A model generated the notes under the pieces. That model did not search any database. It was not told the DNA's origin and saw only the letters and a program-made list of their open reading frames with translations. The position numbers and the translations under genes were made by a program. Positions 15,001 to 29,009 of a DNA stretch of 64,000 nucleotides are shown here, piece by piece; position 1 is the stretch's first letter; the number at the start of each line of letters is the position of its first letter. This stretch comes from Chondrosia reniformis (Eukaryota; Porifera; Demospongiae; Chondrillida; Chondrillidae), in contig OX359200.1 in the NCBI GenBank assembly GCA_947172415.1, positions 6,512,501 through 6,576,500 of the forward strand, read 5' to 3'.

Positions 15001-15262
15001 AATATCTAAAGACTGAGAACCTGAAGATCTCGGAGCAAGAGCTAATTTATAAGCAAGGGTGAAGTTTCTAACATATCCATCGTTAGAGGCGTAAAGGTCT
15101 ACTTAGAGACGATGATGAACACTGTACACCAGGGTACTTACTCCAATTCAAATCAACTACAGATTCTAATGTGCACTGTTCTCTATCTTGAGCGCTGGTA
15201 CTATGAAGGGAGATAACTAAGGCTAGAAGGAGAAGTCTCGACAGAAGCCGTCGAATTTTCAT
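1..15262 (-). CDS. Large cadherin-repeat protein (partial, 3' end outside window)
   Basis: A many-exon minus-strand gene for an extracellular calcium-dependent adhesion or recognition protein. The start at 15262 is chosen because it opens a signal peptide ([19 protein letters not shown], then a small-residue cleavage region) and is followed by a good GTAAGT donor near 15141. Going downstream, cadherin calcium motifs appear one exon after another: DVNEKPIW near 11890, DVNDHEPVF near 11310, DRNDRTPRF near 10740, NLNDNPPV near 8950, DANDHCPYF near 8200, DINDNTPQF near 6265, DENDNPPVW near 4260, NSNDNHPIF near 3840, DVNDNNPVF near 2870, NINDNPPV near 2105, DINDEPPVF near 1270 and DVNDNPPIF near 590. 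Each is followed by DAD/DxD and DYE/DRE elements, giving at least 15 repeats. The first repeats (13500-14420) carry a cysteine-rich insertion. No transmembrane or cytoplasmic region lies inside the window, so the subfamily cannot be set. Introns hold several tandem repeats. Exon borders are approximate. Confidence 0.9.
797..1096. repeat. 18-bp minisatellite in cadherin intron
   Basis: About 16 head-to-tail copies of an 18-bp unit close to GGTGAGGGTATATCTAAT. The first few copies are diverged (ATAAGG, TTGGATGAGG) and the last ten are nearly identical. The array fills an intron and stops about 15 bp short of a donor site of the cadherin exon that begins near 1110. Confidence 0.95.
7195..7495. 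repeat. (GGAT)n microsatellite in cadherin intron
   Basis: A 300-bp array that is mostly GGAT, with GGCT at the left edge, a GGAC patch near 7411-7440, and a few one-base phase shifts (GGGAT). It lies between the cadherin exons ending near 7125 and starting near 7535. The open frames across it are repeat artefacts on both strands. Confidence 0.95.
7921..8040 (+). mobile_element. Hairpin element family, copy A
   Basis: Non-coding insert in a cadherin intron. A conserved flank (ATAAGGATTTCTTCTAACTG, then CGTCGAACTT) leads into a 15-bp arm at 7952-7966, a loop of about 57 bp, and a perfectly complementary arm at 8024-8038. Related copies sit at 24547-24616, 27851-28032 and 39342-39440. No coding capacity; likely a non-autonomous foldback or MITE-like element. 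Confidence 0.75.
12640..12800. repeat. 87-bp direct duplication in cadherin intron
   Basis: Two tandem copies with a period of about 87 bp (CACATGAGTC at 12641 and again near 12728), each built from smaller CACATGACT/CATGAGTC words. It lies just downstream of the donor side of a cadherin intron and has no coding role. Confidence 0.7.
14535..14559 (+). other. Hammerhead-like core motif
   Basis: Reads CTGATGA, one extra A, a GACC/GGTT stem with loop TACA, then GAAAC. This resembles the conserved core of a hammerhead ribozyme (CUGANGA, stem II, GAAA). No matching stem I or cleavage triplet was established. Further copies are at 1457-1481, 17041-17065, 31921-31946, 40093-40117 and 56660-56683, and inside the palindrome at 27938-28014. 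Confidence 0.5.
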
Positions 15263-15696
15263 TCTTTTTTCTTGAAGACAGAGATCACAACCATAAACGA
15301 TCCGCTAAATCTTTCAAAAGAGGCTGTTATCCAAAGTTTCGAGATACTCCCCTCAAAGCTTTCTGGGCGGGGCCGTAAACTATATCCGGTTATGGTACGC
15401 CTTTTTTAGTTACTATAAATAGTACATATATCGATGCGGTCATGTATCAAAATAGGAAGTAATTAAGAGCTAATCATTTAACCATAAAGATACATCTATA
15501 TTATTAATTCTAAATATGGAAACTACGGAACATTAATATCATGCATGTCAAATACAAGAAGATTAGAGCTAGAGTGAAAGATTACATATTCAAACCATAA
15601 AAGTAGCATTTAGAAGTACCCTTCATTCAAAAGCTAGCAAGTTTAAAAAGGAGTACAATTGCAATGAAAAGCAAAGCTGTACTTGACGTTGTTCAG

Positions 15697-19114
<3,418 letters not shown>

Positions 19115-19207
19115 TTGATATCCAGTGCCACTACCCACATCTGAAACCTTACACTGCTTCAAGTGAGTCTCTATAAACATACAAACGTAGATATGTACAT
19201 ATGTGCA

Positions 19208-21751
19208 TACCTACCTACCTACCTACCTACCTACCTACCTACCTACCTACCTACCTACCTCCTACCTACCTACCCACCTACCTACCTCCTACCTACCTCC
19301 TACCTACCTACCTACCTCCTACCTACCTACCTCCTACCTACCTACCTACCTACCTACCTACCTACCTCCTACCTACCTACCTCCTACCTACCTACCTACC
19401 TACCTACCTACCTCCTACCTACCTACCTACCTACCTACCTCCTACCTACCTACCTCCTACCTACCTACCTACCTACCTACCTCCTACCTACCTACCTCCT
19501 ACCTACCTCCTACCTACCTACCTCCTACCTACCTACCTACCTCCTACCTACCTCCTACCTACCCACCTACCTACCTACCTCCTACCTACCTACCTACCTC
19601 CTACGTACCTACCTCCTACCTACCTACCTACCTACCTACCTACCTACCTACCTACCTACCTACCTACCTACCTACCTACCTACCTACCTACCTACCTACC
19701 TACCTACCTACCTCCTACTTACCTACCTACCTACCTTTCTACCTACCTACCTACCTACCTACCTACCTCCTACCTACCTCCTACCTACCTACCTACCTAC
19801 CTACCTACCTACCTACCTACCTCCTACCTACCTACCTACCTACCTACCTACCTACCTACCTACCTCCTACCTACCTACCTCCTACCTACCTACCTACCTC
19901 CTACCTACCTACCTACCTACCTACCTACCTACCTCCTACCTACCTACCTCCTACCTACCTACCTACCTCCTACCTACCTACCTACCTACCTACCTACCTA
20001 CCTCCTACCTACCTACCTACCTCCTACCTACCTACCTCCTACCTACCTACCTACCTACCTACCTACCTCCTACCTACCTACCTACCTACCTACCTACCTA
20101 CCTACCTACCTCCTACCTACCTACCCACCTACCTACCTACCTACCTACCTCCTACCTACCTACCTCCTACCTCCTACCTACCTCCTACCTACCTACCTAC
20201 CTACCTACCTCCTACCTACCTACCTACCTACCTACCTACCTCCTACCTACCTACCTACCCACCTACCTACCTACCTACCTACCTAACTCCTACCTACCTA
20301 CCTACCTACCTACCTACCTACCTACCTCCTACCTACCTACCTCCTACCTACCTAACTCCTACCTACCTACCTACCTCCTACCTACCTACCTACCTACCTA
20401 ACTCCTACCTACCTACCTCCTACCTACCTACCTACCTACCTACCTACCTCCTACCTACCTACCTCCTACCTACCTAACTCCTACCTACCTCCTACCTACC
20501 TACCTACCTACCTACCTACCTACCTACCTCCTACCTACCTACCTCCTACCTACCTACCTACCTACCTACCTACCTCCTACCTACCTACCTACCCACCTAC
20601 CTACCTACCTACCTACCTCCTACCTACCTACCTACCTCCTACCTACCTACCTACCTACCTATCTACCTACCTACCTACCTACCTACCTACCTCCTACCTA
20701 CCTACCTACCTCCTACCTACCTACCTACCTCCTACCTACCCACCTACCTCCTACCTACCTCCTACCTACCTACCTCCTACCTACCTACCTCCTACCTACC
20801 TACCTCCTACGTACCTACCTATCTACCTACCTACCTACCTACCTACCTACCTCCTACCTATCTACCTACCTCCTACCTACCTACCTCCTACCTACCTCCT
20901 ACCTACCTACCTACCTCCTACCTACCCACCTACCTCCTACCTACCTACCTATCTACCTACCTACCTACCTACCTACCTACCTCCTACCTACCTACCTCCT
21001 ACCTACCTACCTCCTACCTACCTCCTACCTACCTACCTCCTACCTACCTACCTACCTCCTACCTACCTACCTACCTACCTCCTACCTACCCACCTACCTC
21101 CTACGTACCTACCTCCTACCTACCTACCTATCTACCTACCTACCTACCTACCTACCTACCTACCTACCTCCTACCTACCCACCTACCTCCTACCTACCCA
21201 CCTACCTCCTACCTACCTCCTACCTACCTACCTACCTCCTACGTACCTACCTCCTACCTACCTACCTACCTCCTACCTACCCACCTACCTACCTACCTAC
21301 CTACCTCCTACCTACCCACCTACCTCCTACCTACCTACCTCCTACCTACCTACCTACCTCCTACCTCCTACCTACCTACCTACCTACCTACCTACCTACC
21401 TACCTACCTACCTACCTCCTACCTACCTACCTACCTCCTACCTACCCACCTACCTCCTACCTACCTCCTACCTACCTACCTACCTCCTACCTACCCACCT
21501 ACCTCCTACCTACCTCCTACCTACCTACCTACCTCCTACGTACCTACCTCCTACCTACCTACCTACCTCCTACCTACCCACCTACCTACCTACCTACCTA
21601 CCTCCTACCTACCCACCTACCTCCTACCTACCTACCTCCTACCTACCTACCTACCTCCTACCTCCTACCTACCTACCTACCTACCTACCTACCTACCTCC
21701 TACCTACCTACCTACCTACCTACCTACCTACCTACCTACCTACCTACCTAC
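19208..21751. repeat. 2.5-kb CCTA satellite with CCTCCTAC variants
   Basis: A pure tandem array of CCTA (TACC) tetranucleotides, regularly broken by CTCCTAC phase shifts and rarer CCCACC, CTAACTCC, CTATC and CTACGTACC variants. It lies between the RNMT start and the TIR gene's stop codon, ending about 28 bp from that stop. Rare CCTACGTACC markers at about 20809, 21103, 21240 and 21538 are spaced about 294-298 bp in two pairs, which shows segmental duplication inside the array. Long open frames encoding Tyr-Leu-Pro-Thr repeats occur in several frames and are artefacts. The minus strand is (GGTA)n. Confidence 0.97.
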
Positions 21752-21778
21752 ATATGACAAATCGAACAAGGTAGCTCA

Positions 21779-23889
21779 CTAACTTAAGGTTGTAGTTAAC
21801 TTCTGCCAGACATATTCTCGTTTTTCTTTGTCGATAAAGTCCAAATATAAGAAGTTTTCTCTCTTTAGAAAGTCAGGTCGGCTGCTAGGTTGTTGTACAG
21901 CTGCCAGAATGACCTTACACTCAGGATCACTGTGCGATAGTTTAACAGCCAACTGCGACTCCTTTATACATCTATGTACGTACATTCAAAAATACATATA
22001 TATACTTTTGTACACTCAATTACGTATCAGGGCTGCATGCAGAACTTGGGGCTGGGGAAGAAATTTTTCAAAATTTAGGGGGTAATGGTATGAGGCTGTC
22101 AAAGAAGTTTATATTAACTTCCAAAAGGCTAGGGAGGATAAAATCAATCCTAGGGGGGGTTGTCAGTCCTGCATACACATACACTTACGTATGTGCACTT
22201 ATAACACGAGAAGAGGTCAAAATAGCTTTATGAAGCAGATACAACTAAATTCAATGTAATATCTTCCAGCAGTAGCTTACCTTTGGCTTTTGAGATAGGA
22301 TGGACTAAATCCAATAATGATGATGTACGCCTTCCTCATAGCTGCATCAATTCCTCTGTCATCATATCTAGAACTATCGGGCATGAAGTGGTAGCAACCG
22401 TGTGCCTAGAGGAGGAATGTCAGGATCATTTAGTTGGAGTCTTTCTATATTACTATATATGTACGTATCATGTAAATGTATAAATACACTCACAAAAGAT
22501 CAAGAAAAAGACAAAGATTCCTAGGGTCACTGATGAAGAGTGGAATTCCAAGAAACACCTGTCTGGCCCAGTGGAGCAAGGAGAAAGAGAAAACTCCTGT
22601 GCCCTCATCCAAAGTTCTCACTAGGTTTAGTTCACTATAGGCTTTTTTAATTTATTACAGAGTAGGCATAGCATGTAGGAAAATGGTGTAATAGATTATT
22701 TGTAAACATATACGTATATATATGAATAATATGTATAACATTATTTAACGCTACGTAGATCTATATACTTTAGAGTAAAAGGCCTATGGGGAACTAATCC
22801 TGGTGAGAGATTTTCTTGAGGATACAAGAGTTTTCTCCTACTTCTCTTCTTCTCCACTGGGCCAGAAAGCTGTTTCTGGGAGCTCCATTGCATTCCACAT
22901 ACACAAATGCATATCTCAGGAAGGTAACTTACTGTCATGTTAAATGGGCGATCTCTCAGTTTGACAATCACTTCTTCCCTTGCCCAAGACTTGTCTGCAG
23001 TACTATGGGACACAAACACGTCAATTTCCTTCTTCTTGAAGTGACCTAAATCAAAATGATACAACCTGGCAGTGAAAATCAAACCACAACTATTTTACTG
23101 GAGTGTAAAGTAGCAGTTTGTTGCTGATTATGTAACAAATCACAAGATTCATCTAAAGCAGTAATTTTCCTAGTCATCAAAGTATAAATAGCTAGATACA
23201 CAAATCATCTTTAATGAAGGTATATTTTTGTTGATTTTCCTAATTCAATAATCTTTATTAGGCCTATTCAGTATAGATACTCATACAAGTTCCAATGTAC
23301 CTCTTTGGGATGATGAGAGATCTGTGAATGACCCAACTGATGGGGGTTGGTGATATTCACCAATGGAGGGCGGCAGTGAATATTCTCCCACTGACGGTGG
23401 AGGTTTGTATTCCCCTACACTTTGGGGCTGCATGTAGTCCTCCACAGACGGTGGCTGATGGTATTCTCCGAGAGGTGCCTGCTCCGGGGGGGCGGGGTCC
23501 TTACTCCTCGTGGTTGGTCCCCTTTCCAGAACACTTAATTTGTGCAAACCTTTTGGAAACATCTCGTCACTTGAAAAGTCTGTGTCGGACTCTTTGTCCG
23601 GACTTACCAGGTCACCCAAAGCAAGTTTGCGTCGTTTGACTTCAAACTCATCTTGAGCACACTCTGGTAGCGGCTTCAGGCTGGTACGCTGTCTAGGAAA
23701 AGGGAACGAGTGTGGATAGGACAGACTGGAGCCTTCAGTTTCGGAGGTAGCTGAAGCGTTCCATTCGCTGTCTTCGCCTGGACTGGTTAGGTCTCTAAAT
23801 CCTCTAGTTTGGCATCCAAAATAATCAGTTTCGTGAACACACTGCTTCTGTGAATCCGATTCTTCCTCAGAGTTACTGTCACAGCTCAT
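21779..23889 (-). CDS. TIR-domain protein with disordered repeat-bearing N-terminus
   Basis: Four exons (23889-23301, 23045-22933, 22405-22281, 21971-21779) join in frame to give 339 residues. Residues 1-196 look disordered: acidic and serine-rich, with four or five GEYxxPPSV-type repeats near the end. The C-terminal ~140 residues form a TIR domain: box 1 [13 protein letters not shown], then [17 protein letters not shown], the [13 protein letters not shown] segment, and a C-terminal [17 protein letters not shown] domains either form signalling assemblies or cleave NAD+. The Glu of CIKE aligns with the catalytic Glu of plant-type WCLxEL motifs, so NADase activity is possible but is inference. 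No transmembrane segment, Ig, death or leucine-rich domain is visible, so it would be cytoplasmic or nuclear. The stop codon lies beside the CCTA array, and the start faces ATP5MF 241 bp away. Confidence 0.85.
22028..22175. mobile_element. MITE-like repeat with CAGGGCTGCATGCAG end, copy 2
   Basis: Intron insert in the TIR gene that begins CAGGGCTGCATGCAGAACTT and ends near GTCAGTCCTGCATACAC. It is related in reverse to 17420-17600 (shared GCATGCAG end, AATTTAGGGGG, GGATAAAATCAATCCTAGGG). Non-coding. Confidence 0.55.
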
Positions 23890-24130
23890 TTTCTAAGCCA
23901 CGCCCATATTTTAACGATAGGAGTTTCCTCACAGGGAATTGTTCAAGCAAGCTCATAAACTTAGCACTTTTATCGACGTTTTGAGTGCGCTGACCAAGTA
24001 AGCTTATCATGAAAGGATTAGTATGTTACAAATATGAGCATGTACCAGTTTAAATCATTTCAGTTAATAATTTTTTCGTGAATGTAAATAAAGTTTCACC
24101 ATTTTACTTGTATTTTCTTTATCAGTCGCA

Positions 24131-24370
24131 ATGTCAATTTGGGATGTCAAACTGAGGAACCTGGGCGAACATGTTGTTAAGAACTTTTCACTTAGAAAGA
24201 CAGGAAGTTTCATTCGCAATGCAGCGGAGAGATATAGACTGAGATACATTGACAGACCGAAGGCTGGAATAAGGCCTTTCTTTCATGTAGTCGCTGTTTG
24301 CATGGTGATAAACTACATGATAGAGTATAAGCACTTGAAGGCTCACGAGGCCATGAGGAAGTACCACTAA
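24131..24370 (+). CDS. ATP5MF: Mitochondrial ATP synthase subunit f
   Basis: A 79-residue, single-exon protein of the membrane (Fo) part of mitochondrial ATP synthase, where subunit f is a small one-pass protein of the peripheral stalk base. The sequence has the family's layout: an N-terminal VKLRNLGEHVV stretch, a basic middle RRYRLRYID-like region (ERYRLRYIDRPKAG), one membrane segment (FFHVVAVCMVINYMI) and the diagnostic C-terminus YKHLKAHEAMRKYH, close to the vertebrate YKHLKHERLRKYH. The length is slightly shorter than the vertebrate ~94 residues, the difference being at the N-terminus. It is divergently arranged with the TIR gene (241 bp between start codons), so the two probably share a promoter region. 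A 5' UTR intron is possible, since the ATG is preceded by TTTCTTTATCAG. Confidence 0.93.
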   Translation: MSIWDVKLRNLGEHVVKNFSLRKTGSFIRNAAERYRLRYIDRPKAGIRPFFHVVAVCMVINYMIEYKHLKAHEAMRKYH

Positions 24371-24546
24371 CCATGTTATCTATATCCAGAAGGATCTTAT
24401 GACAGACTATATAGTACACACAGCATGTTGCTATGTTTAACTGTATGTTGTAACTTGTATTTGAAGAAGTAATGGTTTACCTGTGCATGTGAGAATAGTC
24501 TCCATATCATACATTGATTTGAGGTTACAGTTCTAAGCTAATTAAT

Positions 24547-24616
24547 AGAATAAGGATTTCTTCTAACTATGTCAAGCTTATCTTTTGAAAGTATCATCTT
24601 TACTTTCAAAAGATAA
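24547..24616 (+). mobile_element. Hairpin element family, copy C (minimal form)
   Basis: The conserved flank ATAAGGATTTCTTCTAACTA leads to a perfect 16-bp stem, 24578-24593 against 24601-24616, closed by only a 7-base loop (TCATCTT). It lies in the 3' flank of ATP5MF. It is the shortest of the four copies and lacks the usual ~57-bp loop. Confidence 0.75.
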
Positions 24617-24918
24617 TATTATGATTCTAAGATAGTTAATTTAGTTACTAATATAATTTTGACAGGCAATGCATTCAACAGTGAGCTATGTACGTACTAT
24701 TTATGAAAAGTAATCTACATACATTACTCTGCAAAATAGGCAAATATATATGAAGCTTAAAATTGCAATTGGTCAAGTTCACCAATGAGTTTTAGCTACG
24801 TATATATACGTACATATGTGTCAGTTCTTTACATTATAATAAGTACTATGCAGATGTGATGTATAACATGGTACAAGTATTATATTAATGGGTTTGTAAA
24901 TGTATTATATGACAATCT

Positions 24919-27900
24919 TCAAGTGGTGGCTGCTACTAATCCAGCTGGACCTTCTCCCAGGGTCTGCCCCGTGACTGTACTCTGCAATGGCTTAAAACCA
25001 AGTTCTTCTGTTGGTATTCCAAAGCCAGACATCTTTGCCTCATATGTCTTGATCAAGTCATTATGAGCCTTATAAGAACATAGGGTACAATACCATATAT
25101 ACGTACGTATACGTATAATTATTACAAATGGTGATTTATGTACGTATGTAGATGCACATTTAACTAAGGCAATTCGCAGCTACAATGCATTGTTTTCATG
25201 AGCTACTATACCTATGTATATACCCTTTCTGGGCCCACTGTAAATTAGCCCATGGCTAAGGGGTACCCCAGTATATACTATCTTATGTGTATCTATGCTT
25301 GATCTGACATAACAGTTGCGCTATTTAATACATATATTATGGAGTTTACCATATCCTATATTATGTACGTACGTACATATATGTTGCATTTGGTGTACAG
25401 ATACTGAAGATATAAATGTGAATACTTGTACATACTGACCTTACAAACCCTAGCTAACTCATACTGGAGGTCTTTGATGGTACTATTCTTAAAGTCCAAG
25501 ACATCCTATGGTAAAATGGAGGAATGTACAACTACTAAAATGGTTCCTTAGCAATAGATTCTGTTAATAAACCTCTAATTTTCTTGTGATCATTGTGAGT
25601 GCTGAAGGATCTAAATTGGAAGCCGCCAATACCTCATTCAACTGAGCTTCCTAAATGAAAAGACAACAGTAGTAGAGAAGGAGAATGCATGTACTACAAT
25701 ACGAATGATATATCCACATGACTACATTTTAGGGAGACATTAGTGGGTAATCTATAGAACCACATATGTACGTACGTATGTACCTTTAAGACCTTTATAC
25801 AAATACATACATATACATATATTGACTCTAAATTGAACTACAAACATTAATTTTCGTGATTTTTGTGTGCAACATGTTTGGAAGCTACGTATATTGTGAG
25901 TAATACAAATTATAATGATCATAATGATTAGGATTTACATACTTTCTTTTCCAAAACATCTGTTAAAGATTTTAATTTCTTTTCCAAAAGTATATTTTTC
26001 AATCCACTCTTTTGTTGCACCTCGTGAATGGCTTTAACAAAGCTATCATACAGCTGGTCTCTTTCCTTTTCCATCTAAAGGAGAAGTACACACACTCCCT
26101 CTCATTTTCTCTTTTAGCAGTTATTTTAATGATAGTTTTTTATGCGGTATTAAATTATAAACAGACTTTCTGTTTAAATGAAGATGTACGTATGTATGAT
26201 GATATTTCAAGTTAAAGAGAAGTGGTACATGATCTAGCTGTTTGGAGGTCAGATAAGTACTAAATTAGAGCTCAAGACTGTCACGAAGAGTATTATAGAG
26301 CTACGTACCAAGACTGTCCTTAACTGGTGCAAGGAGAATGGGGAGGCAGAGATTGAGTGAGTGTGTACGTATATATGTACATGCATACCTGTGAAAATCG
26401 CTGATTCAGAACTTCGTGTTCCCATCTCAAACTCTTTAGTTCAGCATCCTGGGCCTTTAGCCTGGCCTTTGCATTCTGTGATATTAGAAGTGACTGAGAC
26501 ACTGAAAGTCTGATGCATAGAATCAATATGTTTTGAAAAGTAATACGTAATATACCAGTCAATATGTTTTGAAAAGTAATATGTAATATGCCAGTCAACA
26601 ATGTACGTATGGACTTACAGATAGTGAGAGCTTGTCCTTTTCATAATTAGCAAGTTTTCTTTGTAGTTCAGCAACCTCTTCTCTGGCCTGCAGAAGTAGC
26701 ATTCAGAAGTAGCAAGTAGGTAAGCAGTACATGTGTAGCAACACTGAGTATTGTAATAATTTACTTTCTGAAGTGGTTCCTGTAGTCGCTTATTCTCATT
26801 CAAAGTTTCTGCCAACTGCTTTTCAAGTCTCTCCTCTTTCTTCCTCATGTCTTCAATTTGTTCCTGTAAAGGCATGTCAGCCATTTACACAATCACAGAT
26901 GATGTACGTATTTAGTAACCAAACTCACCTTTAGTGAGTTGATGAGGGCAAGATTGTTTAGGGTGATGTCATTGTAATAGTTCTTAATGTCACTGAATGC
27001 CTTCTCGTGATTGCGCATTAAAGCCTGAATCTGACCATTCTTCCTCTACAACAAATACATACGTACGTACGTATATATATTCATTTATGTAGATCTTCCT
27101 CTCTCTATAACTACGTACACTCTACATATTTTCACTTGGAAATGGTTATATACGTACCTACATAATATGTATGCAAGTACAGGCGATTAATATGATTATT
27201 GCAGTGGATACAAGATAAGAAATGGCAAGCTTAAATGCGTATTTAGTGAGCCTATATAGAGTGTACATACGGACATACGCTCCATGATAAGGTTTCTTGT
27301 ATATTTACTACATATCCCATATGTACATACGTATGTATGTACCTCTTCAATCTCATGGATCTCTGTCTTTCTTTGGAGTTCAAGGTCTTCTCTGAGGGCA
27401 GTCATTTTCTCACTGTGTTTCTGGAGCTGTTCCATAGCACGAGCCTCAAATTCCTGCCTCAACTTGGTGACAAACTCATCATGACCCTACACAAAGAAAA
27501 AAGGGAAAAAAGAATTTATATATTAAAATTTAACACACAATGCTGGCTGATGAAGACTTTACCAGTTTTAGCTTCTTGATTGCTGCTTCATGTGCGAGTT
27601 CAATCTCTTTCATTTCTGCCTTTAGAGTCCTCTTTACATCTTTTAATTCTTTTTCTCTCTCCTGATGCTCGTTTTGTTCAAGTGTTATAGCCACGGCTCC
27701 TACAATAGAACACACATTATACACATAGTGAAGGTTTGTAGACAGACAGTTATAAGTATATACTGATAAATGAATTGAACACCATCTACTGAGCTTGATT
27801 TATAAAAGTCTAAGAAAATTGAAATATCTGGCAACTGATTAAATAATAGAATAAGGATTTCTTCTAACTGCGTCGAACTTATCTTTGGAAAGGGTCATCT

Positions 27901-28996
27901 TTCAACTTTGGGAGCGTCTAGAGAAGCAGTTTTTTTGGTTCTTCTTTTTGCCAGACGTTTCAACCCTGGGGGTCTTCTTCAGTGACCCCCAGGGTGGAAA
28001 CGTCTGGCGAAAAGAAGACCCTTTCCAAAGATAACTGATTTAATATCACATTTTTGGACCCAACACGGCCCTATTATACGTAGGTACTTGGTATAAATGG
28101 ACAATAGGCACGTAGGTATACATGTTCACAGTACAATACAGAGCTAGCTCACTACATGTATGGGACCGACCTTCTTGTTTCAATTCTGTTATGTTATTCT
28201 GATGTTCGTACAACAAGTGTTTTACTTTCTGTTTGTACACTTTGATCTCTACCTGATGCTTCTCTTCCTTGTCTTCCAATTCGTGCTCCTTAACTTGTAA
28301 AGTTGCCTTAACTTCGCTAAGCTGTTTCTTTGTAATTTCCCAGAAACCATTTATTTTATCTCTTTCCAACTGGAAAAAGTTTCTTTCTTCCCTCTCCCTG
28401 TCTATCTCCTCTCTCAGTCGCTTCACATGTTCGTGCAACTGCTCAGGGCTCATATCCTCAGTTGAGAGGGCATCTATGACCTTCCCTCCCTTGTCTCCCT
28501 TACCAGCTTTCTTTTTCGCTTTCTTTGGCGGCTGATGGAAACATTTGCAAACAATTAATATTAATAATTTTAATATTTTAATTGCTTACCAACATAAACC
28601 AGAAAGAATTAACTGGACCTCTAGTAATCTAATCATGAGTAACTTTCCTAAACTAAGCCTAGTGAGAGGTTTGGATGAGGATACAAGAGCCTTCTCTTTA
28701 TTCTTCTGCTCCACTGTACCATGCATTGTTTACCAATATCATCGTGAAGAAGTGGTAACTAGACCTCTATTTAAAATAGGCATTCACTATTGATGCAAAT
28801 GTCCATTAATATACAAATGTGATTTTAAAAGAAGTGTCCCAATGCAATAGATGATTTATTAATACAAAAATACAGCAACTGTGATTGAACAATACATCAA
28901 CGTCTATTAATGGCAAGGCCAAATTATTAATTGAAGACATTTTGAAATGCGAAAGCAGCGATGAAGATTAGACAACAAAAATCTATTACTCACCAT
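24919..28996 (-). CDS. GAS8: Dynein regulatory complex subunit 4 (GAS8)
   Basis: Subunit of the nexin-dynein regulatory complex of motile cilia, a long coiled coil along the axonemal doublet. Exon 1 codes only the initiator Met (28994-28996, followed by GTGAGT); the next exon continues [17 protein letters not shown], like the basic N-terminus of vertebrate GAS8. Family signatures follow in order: [98 protein letters not shown], and a C-terminus with [25 protein letters not shown] and [14 protein letters not shown] before the stop. At least ten exons; the length should be close to the usual ~478 residues. The region upstream of the start carries an X-box-like site. A hairpin element copy lies in an intron. 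Whether all exons are intact was not traced base by base. Confidence 0.93.
27851..28032 (+). mobile_element. Hairpin element family, copy B, with nested palindrome
   Basis: Intron insert in GAS8. The flank ATAAGGATTTCTTCTAACTG leads to a 16-bp arm (27881-27896) perfectly complementary to 28017-28032. The loop holds sequence that matches the reverse complement of copy A's loop (CTTTGGGAGCGTC), and then a second palindrome at about 27938-28014 with 34-bp arms differing at two places. Each inner arm contains a hammerhead-like core. Confidence 0.75.
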
Positions 28997-29009
28997 TTTA
29001 TCCAGCTAT

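Noticed and set aside
19163-20477. Three overlapping frames of 360-424 codons encoding Tyr-Leu-Pro-Thr repeats
   Set aside because: Pure product of the CCTA array, which has no stop in several frames; no unique sequence, no splice signals, no start context.
22741-23082. Extension of the TIR exon into the downstream dispersed repeat
   Set aside because: The GTAAGT donor at 22932 ends the exon; the rest translates repeat sequence.
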